Part shown: piece after piece, positions 12,774 to 22,356 of the stretch
How positions within the stretch are numbered: position 1 is the stretch's first letter
Layout of the letters: every line of letters begins with the position of its first letter
Assembly (NCBI RefSeq): GCF_002954715.1
Contig: NZ_MSCP01000002.1
Coordinates: 541,893-605,892, forward strand
Length of the DNA: 64,000 nucleotides
Source: Aliivibrio sifiae
Lineage (GTDB): Bacteria > Pseudomonadota > Gammaproteobacteria > Enterobacterales > Vibrionaceae
Reading direction: 5' to 3'
The notes under the pieces: model-generated
Databases searched by the model: none
Told to the model about the DNA's origin: nothing
Seen by the model: the letters and a program-made list of their open reading frames with translations, nothing else
Translations under genes and position numbers: made by a program

Positions 12774-14620
12774 GTTAATAAGCCTAAATTCAATTTAGTT
12801 ACTTTTTGCCAATCATCAATTAAGCGAAAGGCATCTTTAATATGTTGGCGTTCAAAGCTTCCAAAGTAATTTGGGTTTATGTTGTGATTGGGTTGTTGTC
12901 CCTTTGAAATGGCGTCAACTTGGTATGAGAATCGGAAGTTACACAGAAAGTCGTAGGCACTTAAAATGTTCTTTAGTGAACCGTCACTAATAAATCCTTG
13001 TTGATTAGCGATAAGTAATCGTTCGCGAGTGTTCGGCTCTGAGGTTTTTGCGGCCAAGCTGTAAAGGCGAGCTAAATCGACAATAATATTAATGCCATGA
13101 CGTTTAATATTAAGCGTTTTTTCATTGTTGTCGTTTTTCACTAAGATTAAATTATTAAAAATTCCCAAAGGGGCTCTGTGTTGCAGTGAGTCATTAAATA
13201 ACGTTGTTAGTAAATACGCATTCGCGGTACGTTCTTTTATGTCATCTTGAATTAAGTGGAGAAAAGAAGTGTTACCAGCAATAACTCTGGTGTCTAAAAA
13301 AACACTTAAATTTAATAAGAAAGCGTATTCAGGATTAGTGATCCATTTTTTATAATAAGCTTTCCATGTAGAAAGAGGTTGGCACCATTTAGGGGTTGCT
13401 GCCATGAATTTTCCTGGGCATAAACGGTAATCACTGTTGTCCATTCCTTTGGTCACTATCATGGCAAGGTGTTGAAAATATAGTTTATCTTGAGGTGTCG
13501 CATTATCGGCTAATATCAATGCACTGTCTTGATCTGATGAGATATGAACTTCATTACGAGCGTGAGATCCTGCAACTACCCACGCATAATCACAAGGTGG
13601 AGTGCCTAAACGCTCAATGGCAATATCAATTAATCGTTGATTATATGTGTCCATAATAATCGACATGATTTTACTTATTAAGTCTGCGGGGACTTTTTCT
13701 TTCACTAATTGATTAAAAATAATATGTCGTTGCGTTGTTAATGTCGCTAATTCGGCTTCATTTTTTGCTGACTTTACTTTATCGATAAAGAAAATGGCCT
13801 GTAAGCGATTATTTTTCAGTAATAAAGGCAGAGTGACTAAACCAATAATGCGCTCACTATCCATTACTGGGAGGTGTTTAATATTTGATTGCATCATGGT
13901 TATGATGGCTTGATAAACTAAAGAAGTAGAGTTTATCGTCATCGGATTTTTCGTCATGACGCAGTGTATCGGTTGATGGATATTTAGATCATTGGCGATA
14001 ACGCGTTCTGTCATGTCTGCATTCGTGACAATACCCACTAAATTGTCCTTCTCTGTCACGATAACACACGAGGTTTTATGTGTGCGAATGACCTGAGCAA
14101 CATGGTAAATTGCATCGTTAATATCCACTTCAACAGTATTCGTGGTTGATACGTCTTGGATATTATTTAAAAAGTGATTGTTGTCATTATTAGACCACAC
14201 CGCATTAATAGCAGAGTTAATGCGTACTTCAGTTTCTGAATCAAACAAGTGTTTATATTCAGGATGGGAAGTGTGTATTTCGTTAATTACGCTGATAGGA
14301 ATAAGGTAAAGCAATGAACTTTCAATGGCTTTAATTTGGTAGTTACGATTGTTTTTTAATAAGCTAAAACCAAAGACATCTTCCTCACCTAAGCGTGATC
14401 GTAATGAACCATCTTGATGGATCTGCTCGATCGCGCCAGTTCTTACCAGATACAGATATTGTTGGTGATTGTGGACAGTCGAATCAATATATTCATTTTC
14501 TGAGAGATAAATGATTCTAACTTTTGATGATATACGCTCAACGATGCTTTTAGGCAGACGCGTAAATGGATCAATGTTAGAAATAAAATCAATGACGTTT
14601 TGAATTAATGGATCTTGCAT
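12770..14620 (-). CDS. cNMP-binding/CBS/DUF294 nucleotidyltransferase-like signalling protein (copy 2)
   Basis: This 616-residue protein has the same domain order as the protein at 1616-3472: a cNMP-binding-like domain, two CBS domains, a GlnD-like nucleotidyltransferase motif (VAGSHARNEVHISSDQDSA) and a DUF294 C-terminal part. The two copies are clearly related but diverged, which suggests an old duplication. It lies 12 bp behind a LacI-family gene and overlaps the exonuclease gene, so the three form one operon. The partner or substrate is unknown. Confidence 0.85.
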   Translation of the reverse strand: MQDPLIQNVIDFISNIDPFTRLPKSIVERISSKVRIIYLSENEYIDSTVHNHQQYLYLVRTGAIEQIHQDGSLRSRLGEEDVFGFSLLKNNRNYQIKAIESSLLYLIPISVINEIHTSHPEYKHLFDSETEVRINSAINAVWSNNDNNHFLNNIQDVSTTNTVEVDINDAIYHVAQVIRTHKTSCVIVTEKDNLVGIVTNADMTERVIANDLNIHQPIHCVMTKNPMTINSTSLVYQAIITMMQSNIKHLPVMDSERIIGLVTLPLLLKNNRLQAIFFIDKVKSAKNEAELATLTTQRHIIFNQLVKEKVPADLISKIMSIIMDTYNQRLIDIAIERLGTPPCDYAWVVAGSHARNEVHISSDQDSALILADNATPQDKLYFQHLAMIVTKGMDNSDYRLCPGKFMAATPKWCQPLSTWKAYYKKWITNPEYAFLLNLSVFLDTRVIAGNTSFLHLIQDDIKERTANAYLLTTLFNDSLQHRAPLGIFNNLILVKNDNNEKTLNIKRHGINIIVDLARLYSLAAKTSEPNTRERLLIANQQGFISDGSLKNILSAYDFLCNFRFSYQVDAISKGQQPNHNINPNYFGSFERQHIKDAFRLIDDWQKVTKLNLGLLT

Positions 14621-14632
14621 TAGATACTCACA

Positions 14633-15703
14633 TTATGCATCAGGAAGTTGGCGTTTAATTTCATCTAACAAGCGAATAAGACTTTCTTTTTGGTAGGGAT
14701 TATCCGTCCGTGGTGCGGTACTTTTACGATGAACTAAAGTAACGTCTAGATTTTTATGAATAAGCATAGGTGTTTCTTGTTCATCTGATTGCAATCCAAT
14801 AATGACGGCTTCTTTGCCAATATCAAGAAAGTGTTGCTTTACTGTGGTCAGCGGCGGGTTGAAATATGCGCTGTCGTTAATGTCATCAAATCCAATCACC
14901 GATACTTGAGAAGGCACCTCAATCCCTAGCTCATTTAACGCCCTTAATACGCCTAGCGCCATTTGGTCATTCGCAACGAGTACAGCATCAAATTTAATTT
15001 GGTTGGCGACGGCATCACGGATAGCAAGGTAGCCACTGTCTGCTTGCCAATTACCAATATGCGTAGCAACAGGGTGTTGATTGGTGTTGGCAAGTACTGA
15101 CAGCCAAGTTTGGTAACGGCTGTTTGATGCACTCGATTCTTGTGGCCCAGTAATGAGTAAAAAATGTTGATGTTTAGTATCAAGCAAATGCTGTGCAGCT
15201 AATTGAGCGCCTTTTTTATGATCACAACAAACATAGTGGACTTGGCTTTCTTCTGGGACATCGATAAACACAAAATGCAGGTGAGGGTATTGTTGTACTA
15301 ATTGTTCCGCAGCACTGGCTGTTAGCGGCACGTTTAGAATGATACAAGTAACTTGTTGTGAAATGAGCTCATGGATTGATGTTTGAATATTATCTAACGA
15401 AGGGGCGTTTACGACAGAAAAAACCGTTCCATAGCCCATATCATGCGCCTGTAATCGAATGCCATTAGCAATTAAAGCAGCGCCATGTAATGACATTTCA
15501 AGTGTAATAAGTCCAATAACGTTAGATTTAGAGCGGCTTAGCATTTGGGCGCTTTTGTTGGGAATATAACCAAGTTGCTTGATGGCTTTATTGACTCTAT
15601 TTCGTGTGTTTTCGGAAACATTTATTGAGCCATTAGTCACTCTTGATACTGTTTGTGTGGATACCCCAGCTAATTTTGCAACATCTTTAAACGTGATTGT
15701 CAT
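14633..15703 (-). CDS. LacI-family repressor of alpha-galactosidase 2
   Basis: This 356-residue regulator has a LacI helix-turn-helix (FKDVAKLAGVSTQTVSRVTNG) and a sugar-binding domain ending in the typical VIGFDDINDSAYFNPPLTTV. It is not close to the two GalR paralogues. It is divergent from the second GH36 gene, with two palindromes in the shared 246-bp region that differ from the GalR-type sites. It is therefore the likely local repressor, with an alpha-galactoside as inducer. It is also the first gene of an operon with the CBS protein and exonuclease. Confidence 0.85.
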   Translation of the reverse strand: MTITFKDVAKLAGVSTQTVSRVTNGSINVSENTRNRVNKAIKQLGYIPNKSAQMLSRSKSNVIGLITLEMSLHGAALIANGIRLQAHDMGYGTVFSVVNAPSLDNIQTSIHELISQQVTCIILNVPLTASAAEQLVQQYPHLHFVFIDVPEESQVHYVCCDHKKGAQLAAQHLLDTKHQHFLLITGPQESSASNSRYQTWLSVLANTNQHPVATHIGNWQADSGYLAIRDAVANQIKFDAVLVANDQMALGVLRALNELGIEVPSQVSVIGFDDINDSAYFNPPLTTVKQHFLDIGKEAVIIGLQSDEQETPMLIHKNLDVTLVHRKSTAPRTDNPYQKESLIRLLDEIKRQLPDA

Positions 15704-15802
15704 TTTCTTCTCTTATGTTTCGTTATCATTGTCGAACAATACCATGTGATGTTTTTTAAAACTCGTATCTGGTTCAAATAATTGTCGTGTAAACAAAAAA
15801 TA

Positions 15803-15818
15803 TTGTTTTCGAAAACAA
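15803..15818. promoter_or_regulatory. Palindromic operator for the local LacI-family repressor
   Basis: TTGTTTTCGAAAACAA is a perfect 16-bp palindrome between the divergent LacI-family gene and alpha-galactosidase 2. It is distinct from the GTAAACGTTTAC-type sites elsewhere in the window. Confidence 0.7.
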
Positions 15819-15922
15819 CAAGATCAAGTGCACAGTTGGTGCGTACTACTCCCTTTTGAGATCACATTAATGGCGTTTTAAGCTGGAATCTATCCAATAA
15901 AAGAACAAAATGAATTCAAGTT

Positions 15923-15936
15923 TGTTTACGAAAACA
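15923..15936. promoter_or_regulatory. Second operator, just upstream of alpha-galactosidase 2
   Basis: TGTTTACGAAAACA is a near-palindrome with the same half-site as the one at 15803. It lies 13 bp before the GH36 start codon, where a bound repressor would block transcription. Confidence 0.65.
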
Positions 15937-15949
15937 TTTTGGATGTAGC

Positions 15950-18052
15950 ATGAATAAGTTAATTCATTTAACCAGTAAAAATCACAGTATTATTGTTAAA
16001 GTTGATTCGATCCCTGAGATCATTCATTGGGGTGGAAAAATTAATGAGGTTGATAGCGATCTTTTATTCGCAATAGAAAGACCGATTTCTCAAGCTCGAC
16101 TTGATATTGATGTTCCTTTGTCTCTTTGTCCTGAATTGGGGCGTGGTCACTTTAATGCACCGGGTATTGAAGGGCACCGAAACGGAACGGATTGGGCTCC
16201 TGTTTTTCAAATTATAGATCAACAAATTGAAGCTCAATCAATTTGCATTACATTGAGAGATGATATCGCTCAACTTGAATTGTTGGTTGAACTGCATTTA
16301 GACCACGATTCTGATGTTGTGAAAAAACGTATTACTGTGACCAACAAAGGTGAGTCAGAGTATTACTTAGGTAAATTATCCTCAACGTTGCCTTTACCCA
16401 ATCATGCAAATGAACTAATGACGTTTCATGGCCGTTGGTGTCAAGAGTTTCAAACACAGCGTCAACGTTTTGAGCATGGTGGTTTTATGCAGCAAAACCG
16501 TCGTGGTCGTACTTCGCACGAGAATTTCCCAGGCTTGTTTGTGGGTGAAAATGGATTTAGCGAACAGCAGGGTCAAGTGTGGGGCTTTCATTTAGGTTGG
16601 AGCGGGAATCATGAGCTGCGTGCTGATGTACGCAGTGATGGTCGTCGTTTTGTTCAAGCGGGTGAGTTACTGTTTTCTGGCGAATGTATTTTAGGAGCCA
16701 ACGAAACGTATCAATCTCCTTGGCTTTACGGATGTTATAGCAGCAACGGATTGAATGGCATCTCTGATCGTTTCCACCATTATGTTCGTGAGCATATTAT
16801 TTCGTTTCCTACTGACAAACCTCGCCCTGTGCATTTGAATACATGGGAGGGGATCTATTTTGATCATAAACCAGAATACATTATGCAGATGGCAAGTGAA
16901 GCCGCTGACATGGGCGTAGAACGATTCATTATTGATGATGGTTGGTTCATTGGGCGTCATGATGATAAAGCCGCGTTAGGTGATTGGTATTTAGATGAAG
17001 ATAAATATTCAAATGGCTTAGAGCCTGTGATTGCTCACGTTAACGAAAAAGGCATGGAATTTGGATTATGGGTAGAACCAGAAATGGTCAGTAAAGAGTC
17101 AAATCTATACCGAAACCACCCAGATTGGATGTTGGGTTTAGAGAGCTACCATCAACCATCAGGCCGTTGGCAGTATGTGTTGGATCTGCAAAATACAGAG
17201 TGTTTCCAATATCTATTTGATCGCATTAATGATCTATTAACGCGCTATAACATTACTTACCTTAAATGGGATATGAACCGTGAATTGGTTCAACCAGGCC
17301 ACAATGGACGTCCTGCTGTTCATGGTCAAACAAAAGCGCTTTATGCACTGGTTGATAAACTCTTGGCTCAGCACCCAAGCGTGGAAATTGAATCATGCTC
17401 ATCAGGTGGTGGCCGTATTGATTTTGAAATCTTAAAACGAACACACCGTTTTTGGGCATCTGATTGTAATGATGCGTTAGAGCGCCAAACGATCCAACGT
17501 GGTATGAGTTATTTCTTTCCACCAGAAGTGATGGGGGCGCACATTGGCCCTACTGAGTGTCATTCTACTAATCGCCAACACCACATTAATATGCGTGGTG
17601 TAACAGCATTAGGTGGGCACATGGGCGTAGAGCTTGATCCTGTTAAAGAAGCAGAGGAAGAAAAAGCGGCGTTTTCTCATTACATTGCGCTTCATAAAAA
17701 ATACCGTGATTTATTGCATTCTGGCCGTAGTTTTAGAATGGATGTTGCGGATAAGAACCAATACGTTTATGGCGTTCAAGGCGAAGATGAAACGATTGTT
17801 ACTGTGTGTCAATTAGCGATGCCAAGTTATGCATTGCCATCACCGTTACGAATCACGTGCGTTGATGCGGATGCAAAATACGCAGTGACATTAATTGAAA
17901 TGCCTAAAGCCAGCTTCCAATTAATGAAACAAGCACCTAAATGGTTAGATCAAACATTAACGCTAACAGGTAATAACCTACAAGAAATCGGTTTGATATT
18001 ACCCATCCTTGATCCTGAATCTGCGCTTATTGTTTCTTTAAAGAAAATATAG
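15950..18052 (+). CDS. Alpha-galactosidase, GH36 (copy 2)
   Basis: This 700-residue cytoplasmic paralogue of the enzyme at 8210-10324 keeps the catalytic motifs: YLKWDMNRE (D441), FWASDCNDALERQ (D505) and FIIDDGWF. The acid/base loop has SDCND here but SDNND in copy 1, so the substrate range may differ. The gene is followed after 68 bp by a Na+/solute symporter gene and is controlled by a different LacI-family regulator, so it forms an independent alpha-galactoside unit. Confidence 0.92.
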   Translation: MNKLIHLTSKNHSIIVKVDSIPEIIHWGGKINEVDSDLLFAIERPISQARLDIDVPLSLCPELGRGHFNAPGIEGHRNGTDWAPVFQIIDQQIEAQSICITLRDDIAQLELLVELHLDHDSDVVKKRITVTNKGESEYYLGKLSSTLPLPNHANELMTFHGRWCQEFQTQRQRFEHGGFMQQNRRGRTSHENFPGLFVGENGFSEQQGQVWGFHLGWSGNHELRADVRSDGRRFVQAGELLFSGECILGANETYQSPWLYGCYSSNGLNGISDRFHHYVREHIISFPTDKPRPVHLNTWEGIYFDHKPEYIMQMASEAADMGVERFIIDDGWFIGRHDDKAALGDWYLDEDKYSNGLEPVIAHVNEKGMEFGLWVEPEMVSKESNLYRNHPDWMLGLESYHQPSGRWQYVLDLQNTECFQYLFDRINDLLTRYNITYLKWDMNRELVQPGHNGRPAVHGQTKALYALVDKLLAQHPSVEIESCSSGGGRIDFEILKRTHRFWASDCNDALERQTIQRGMSYFFPPEVMGAHIGPTECHSTNRQHHINMRGVTALGGHMGVELDPVKEAEEEKAAFSHYIALHKKYRDLLHSGRSFRMDVADKNQYVYGVQGEDETIVTVCQLAMPSYALPSPLRITCVDADAKYAVTLIEMPKASFQLMKQAPKWLDQTLTLTGNNLQEIGLILPILDPESALIVSLKKI

Positions 18053-18069
18053 CGAATAACATACTATGA

Positions 18070-18089
18070 GTGGCAGTAGCATCTGCCAC
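18070..18089 (+). repeat. Hairpin between alpha-galactosidase 2 and the symporter gene
   Basis: A 7-bp stem (GTGGCAG / CTGCCAC) with a 6-base loop and no T-run lies in the 68-bp spacer. It may be an mRNA-stability element or a weak attenuator rather than a full terminator. Confidence 0.45.
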
Positions 18090-18120
18090 CTGTTAATACT
18101 ATGAAATAAGGAAGCCAAAA

Positions 18121-19821
18121 ATGTCCATCACAGTATTTTTATCATTTCTTCTTTTTACTGGCTTTGTTGGGGTTTATACCTATAACAAAGTGAAAAAGAC
18201 TCAAAATAATTCGCAAGACGGCTACTTCTTAGGTGGTCGAAGTTTAACGGGTGGGTTAATTGCCAGTTCGTTAATTTTAACTAATTTAAGTGCTACCAGC
18301 TTTGTTGGCATGAGTGCCCAAGCGTATACGCATAACATGAGTGTAATGGGGTGGGAAGTTGCTTCGGGCGTGACGTTAGTTATCATCGCTTTGTTGCTTG
18401 TTCCTCGTTATTTAAAGCAAGGGATCACGACGATTCCGGATTTCTTAGAAAGTCGTTATGACATGTCTGTGAAGAAATTCGTTACTTTATTGTTCTTATG
18501 CCAATACGTGATCAATATCCTGCCAACAACCTTGTATGCTGGTGCCGTTGTTTTAGGTGAAATTTTTGATATTCAAACCTTATTAGGCGTCTCTGAGTTT
18601 GCTGCAATTGCGATAATTTCAGCGACTATTGGTTTATTAGGTTTCTTTTATGCCATTTATGGGGGCCTAAAAGCGGTCGTAATTGCTGATACTATTAACG
18701 GAATTGGTTTGATCATTGGTGGCTTAATGATCCCAGTCTTTGGCTTAATTGTACTTGGTGATGGTAGCTTTATGTCTGGTTTAGATACGCTACTCACCGC
18801 GGCTCCAGAAAAACTGCAATCAGTAGGTAAACCAACTGATCCACTGCCATTCTCGACATTGTTTACTGGTCTGCTATTGGTTAATTTATATTACTGGGGT
18901 ACTGATCAGTCGATTATTCAACGTGCTTTAGGCGCTAAGAATTTAAAAGAAGGTCAAAAAGGCGTGATCATGGCGGGTGCAATTAAAGTTATTTCACCTT
19001 TATTCCTGATAATTCCAGGCATCATTGCTTATCATATGTTTGGCGCTAATGCGGGTAACCCAGACACAATGTATACGCGTTTAGTTAATGAAGTCTTACC
19101 TAAACCATTGGTTGGGTTCTTTGTTGCGGTTATGTTTGGTGCGATTCTAAGTACGTTTAACGGGGTATTAAACAGTTCAACAACCTTGTTCGCATTGAAT
19201 GTGTATAAACCGTTGTTTGGCCAAGATGCTACAGATGAAGAATTAGTAGGTAAGGGGCGTATTTTCGGCGTGTTCATTGCGATAATTTCTGTGTGCATCT
19301 CACCATTTATTATGTTTGCTCCTGAAGGGTTATTCCAATACTTACAAATGGTTGCTGGCTTCTTTAGTGTTCCTATTTTTACCATTGTGTTTGTTGGTTA
19401 TATTTCAAAACGTGTTCCAGCTATTGCTGCAAAAGTTTCTTTGGTTGTCTTTGTAAGTTCTTATGCGGCAATGCAGTTAATTTTTAAAACACCGATTCAT
19501 TTCTTACATCAATTAGCTATTTTGTTTGTGGTGTGTACGGCCTTGATGTTCTTGATTGGTATGTTTATGCCACGAGATACTGATTATGTTATGCCTATAA
19601 ATGAAAGTATGGATGTAACGCCTTGGGAATTTAGATTTGAAGCGTCAGCGATTGTGCTTTATATGGTATTAGGCGCTTATGTCATGTTCTCTAATGTGGG
19701 CTTTGTCTCAGATGATCCTTTCTTTATGCAAGTCTATGGCGTGTGTGGTTTAGTGATGTTTGTCGGTATCTTTAGACGAATCTTCAAGCAACGTAATAAG
19801 GTAACACTTCAAGCTGAATAG
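18121..19821 (+). CDS. Na+/solute symporter (SSS family), YidK-like
   Basis: This 566-residue inner-membrane protein has many hydrophobic helices and matches the YidK branch of the sodium/solute symporters. Shared stretches include DGYFLGGRSLTGG, NMSVMGWEVASGVTL, IADTINGIGLIIGGLMIPVFGL and GFFVAVMFGAILSTFNG. It is related to, but distinct from, the Vibrio galactose transporter vSGLT. It has a ribosome-binding site (AAGGAAG). Position directly behind the second alpha-galactosidase suggests uptake of galactose or a galactoside. Confidence 0.87.
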   Translation: MSITVFLSFLLFTGFVGVYTYNKVKKTQNNSQDGYFLGGRSLTGGLIASSLILTNLSATSFVGMSAQAYTHNMSVMGWEVASGVTLVIIALLLVPRYLKQGITTIPDFLESRYDMSVKKFVTLLFLCQYVINILPTTLYAGAVVLGEIFDIQTLLGVSEFAAIAIISATIGLLGFFYAIYGGLKAVVIADTINGIGLIIGGLMIPVFGLIVLGDGSFMSGLDTLLTAAPEKLQSVGKPTDPLPFSTLFTGLLLVNLYYWGTDQSIIQRALGAKNLKEGQKGVIMAGAIKVISPLFLIIPGIIAYHMFGANAGNPDTMYTRLVNEVLPKPLVGFFVAVMFGAILSTFNGVLNSSTTLFALNVYKPLFGQDATDEELVGKGRIFGVFIAIISVCISPFIMFAPEGLFQYLQMVAGFFSVPIFTIVFVGYISKRVPAIAAKVSLVVFVSSYAAMQLIFKTPIHFLHQLAILFVVCTALMFLIGMFMPRDTDYVMPINESMDVTPWEFRFEASAIVLYMVLGAYVMFSNVGFVSDDPFFMQVYGVCGLVMFVGIFRRIFKQRNKVTLQAE

Positions 19822-19873
19822 AAAGTAATAACACCACGGTATTCCCCCTAAAATGTACTGTGTTCCTAAGCAA

Positions 19874-19908
19874 AAGAAGTCGTAATTAATTGCGACTTCT
19901 TTTTTTTA
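19874..19908 (+). terminator. Rho-independent terminator after the YidK-like gene
   Basis: A 9-bp stem (AAGAAGTCG / CGACTTCTT) is followed by a run of T. It separates the alpha-galactosidase 2 operon from galETKM. Confidence 0.88.
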
Positions 19909-19986
19909 TTTTTTCTGCAGAATCATTTGATTAACTAGGACTTTTATAAGAGTAAATTACTCAAATAAAGATAATGACAAATTTAG

Positions 19987-20000
19987 TGTAAACGTTTACA
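19987..20000. promoter_or_regulatory. GalR-like operator of the gal operon
   Basis: TGTAAACGTTTACA is a perfect 14-bp palindrome 76 bp upstream of galE. It is the cleanest of the GalR-type sites and has the form expected for GalR/GalS binding. Confidence 0.8.
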
Positions 20001-20075
20001 TTTTTTGAAAGTGATCACGATATTGATCTAAATTCGCTGATAAACTTTATGAAAATTCAGTAGGAAGAGTTAATC

Positions 20076-21086
20076 ATGAAAGTATTAGTAACAGGCGGAA
20101 TGGGCTACATAGGCAGCCACACATGTATTCAAATGATTGAAGCAGGTATTGAACCTATCATTTTGGATAACTTGGGAAACAGTAAAGTCGCAGTGCTTGA
20201 TCGCATTGAAGCGCTTACTCAAGTTCGTCCTGTATTTTACCAAGGTGACATTCGTGATGAAGCTTTCCTTGATGGTATTTTTGCAGAGCATACTATTTCA
20301 TCGGTTATTCACTTTGCCGGTTTAAAAGCCGTGGGTGAGTCTGTCGCAAAACCTCTAGAGTATTACGATAACAACGTAAATGGTTCATTGGTGTTGGCTC
20401 GTTCAATGCGAAAAGCGAATGTGAAAAGTATTGTATTTAGCTCATCAGCAACGGTATATGGCGATCCTGCGATTGTGCCTATTACAGAGAACTCTCCAAC
20501 AGGGGCAACAACCAATCCTTACGGACGCAGTAAATATATGGTTGAAGAGTGCTTCTCAGATCTGTTTGATGCTGAGAGTGATTGGAGCATTACTTTGCTT
20601 CGTTATTTCAACCCAGTAGGCGCACATCCATCTGGCACCATGGGTGAAGACCCACAAGGCATTCCAAATAATCTAATGCCATTTATTGCTCAAGTTGCTG
20701 TTGGTCGTCGTGAATCACTGTCTGTATTTGGTAATGATTACCCAACCCCAGATGGTACAGGCGTTCGTGATTATATTCATGTGATGGATTTGGCAGACGG
20801 ACACATTGCTGCATTAAAATCGGTAGGTGAAAAATCAGGCCTTCATATTTATAACTTAGGCACAGGTAAAGGCTCCAGTGTTTTAGAAATGGTTGAGGCG
20901 TTTGCACAAGCATCGGGTAAACCTGTTCCTTATACGTTGTGCCCTCGTCGTGCGGGTGATATTGCTGAATGTTGGGCAAGCACCGAAAAAGCAGAAAAAG
21001 AATTAGGCTGGAAAGCGACTCGTAATGTGATGGAAATGAGTGCTGATACATGGCGTTGGCAGTCGAATAATCCAAAGGGTTATTGA
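20076..21086 (+). CDS. galE: UDP-glucose 4-epimerase GalE
   Basis: This 336-residue SDR enzyme interconverts UDP-galactose and UDP-glucose. It shows the NAD-binding motif GGMGYIGSH near the start, the catalytic Ser region SSSATVYGD and the YxxxK motif (YGRSKYMVE). The C-terminal RRAGDIAECWAST block is typical of GalE. It is the first gene of galETKM and has a GalR-like operator upstream and a good ribosome-binding site (GGAAGAG). Confidence 0.96.
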   Translation: MKVLVTGGMGYIGSHTCIQMIEAGIEPIILDNLGNSKVAVLDRIEALTQVRPVFYQGDIRDEAFLDGIFAEHTISSVIHFAGLKAVGESVAKPLEYYDNNVNGSLVLARSMRKANVKSIVFSSSATVYGDPAIVPITENSPTGATTNPYGRSKYMVEECFSDLFDAESDWSITLLRYFNPVGAHPSGTMGEDPQGIPNNLMPFIAQVAVGRRESLSVFGNDYPTPDGTGVRDYIHVMDLADGHIAALKSVGEKSGLHIYNLGTGKGSSVLEMVEAFAQASGKPVPYTLCPRRAGDIAECWASTEKAEKELGWKATRNVMEMSADTWRWQSNNPKGY

Positions 21087-21178
21087 GAGAGCTAAGGTTT
21101 CAGGTTTAAGGGAGGATAACTATAAGGAAGTCTCCCCTTGAATTAGCGAATTATTTTAAAGAATTGAGTATAAAAATT

Positions 21179-22228
21179 ATGTCAAATGTTGAGTTTAACC
21201 CAGTCGATCACCCACACCGTCGCTATAACCCATTAACGGGTCAGTGGATTTTAGTCTCGCCACATCGTGCTAAACGTCCGTGGAGTGGTCAAGATGAAAA
21301 ACCATCGACAGAGCAATTACTACAATACGATAAAGGCTGTTTCTTATGCCCAACCAATGACCGTATCTCTGGTGATACAAATCCAGATTACAAAGGGACT
21401 TACGTATTCAGTAATGACTTTGCCGCACTAATGACGGATTCACCTGAAGCGCCACAATCAACTAATCCACTGTTTAAAACACAAGGTGTTCGTGGATTAA
21501 GTCGAGTGATTTGCTTCTCGCCAGATCACAGTAAAACTTTACCAGAACTACCAGTAGGTCAAATTCGTAATGTGATCGACACATGGAATGATCAAATTGA
21601 AGAGCTAGGTAAAGAATACGTGTGGGTACAAGCGTTTGAAAACAAAGGCGAGACAATGGGGTGCTCCCAACCGCATCCGCATGGTCAAATTTGGGCAAAT
21701 AGCTTCTTACCAAACGAAATTGAACGTAAAGAAAAACACTTAAAAGAATATTACCAAGAACACGGCTCAAATTTGTTGGTTGATTATGTTGAATCAGAAT
21801 TAAAAGATGGCGAACGTACAGTAGTAGAAACAGAGCATTGGATTGCGGTTGTTCCTTACTGGGCTGCATGGCCATTTGAAACCATGCTATTACCAAAAAC
21901 ACACATTCGCCGCATGAGTGAATTAACGGACGAGCAACGTGATGATTTGGCGTTAGCAATCAAAAAACTCACCAGCCGTTACGATAACTTGTTCCAATGC
22001 TCATTCCCATACTCAATGGGTTGGCATTACGCGCCTTTCTTTGAAGAAGGCACAGACGTTGATCATTGGCAATTACACGCATTGTTTTATCCGCCACTGC
22101 TTCGCTCTGCATCGGTTCGTAAATTTATGGTGGGCTATGAAATGTTAGCCGAAAACCAACGTGATTTAACCGCAGAGCAAGCCGCGCAAAAACTGCGTGA
22201 TGTGAGTGATGTGCATTATAAGGATTAG
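21179..22228 (+). CDS. galT: Galactose-1-phosphate uridylyltransferase GalT
   Basis: This about 349-residue protein transfers UMP between UDP-glucose and galactose-1-phosphate. The catalytic HPH triad is in [13 protein letters not shown], and the zinc ligands CFLC and the His of FSPDHSKT are present. The E. coli iron-ligand motif HAHFYP reads HALFYP here, so one of the structural iron ligands is replaced. I chose the ATG at 21179 because the protein then begins [18 protein letters not shown] like its relatives; a TTG at 21164 in frame is less likely. The start lacks a strong ribosome-binding site. Confidence 0.95.
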   Translation: MSNVEFNPVDHPHRRYNPLTGQWILVSPHRAKRPWSGQDEKPSTEQLLQYDKGCFLCPTNDRISGDTNPDYKGTYVFSNDFAALMTDSPEAPQSTNPLFKTQGVRGLSRVICFSPDHSKTLPELPVGQIRNVIDTWNDQIEELGKEYVWVQAFENKGETMGCSQPHPHGQIWANSFLPNEIERKEKHLKEYYQEHGSNLLVDYVESELKDGERTVVETEHWIAVVPYWAAWPFETMLLPKTHIRRMSELTDEQRDDLALAIKKLTSRYDNLFQCSFPYSMGWHYAPFFEEGTDVDHWQLHALFYPPLLRSASVRKFMVGYEMLAENQRDLTAEQAAQKLRDVSDVHYKD

Positions 22229-22291
22229 GGACTAGGACGCTTCGCTAAAGGATTCAGGGGTACTTGTTGTGACTATAGTGTCTAAGCAATG

Positions 22292-22322
22292 TAATCCTGA
22301 AACCTGAAACCTGAAACCTAAA
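22292..22322. repeat. CCTGAAA direct repeats in the galT-galK spacer
   Basis: The unit CCTGAAA occurs three times in tandem, followed by CCTAAAG. The reverse-complement form (GGTTTCAGGTTT) occurs in the galE-galT spacer near 21095, so galT is flanked by inverted copies of the same short motif. The function is unknown. Confidence 0.6.
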
Positions 22323-22356
22323 GATAGAATTCCCTACAAAATTTGAGAACAAGATT

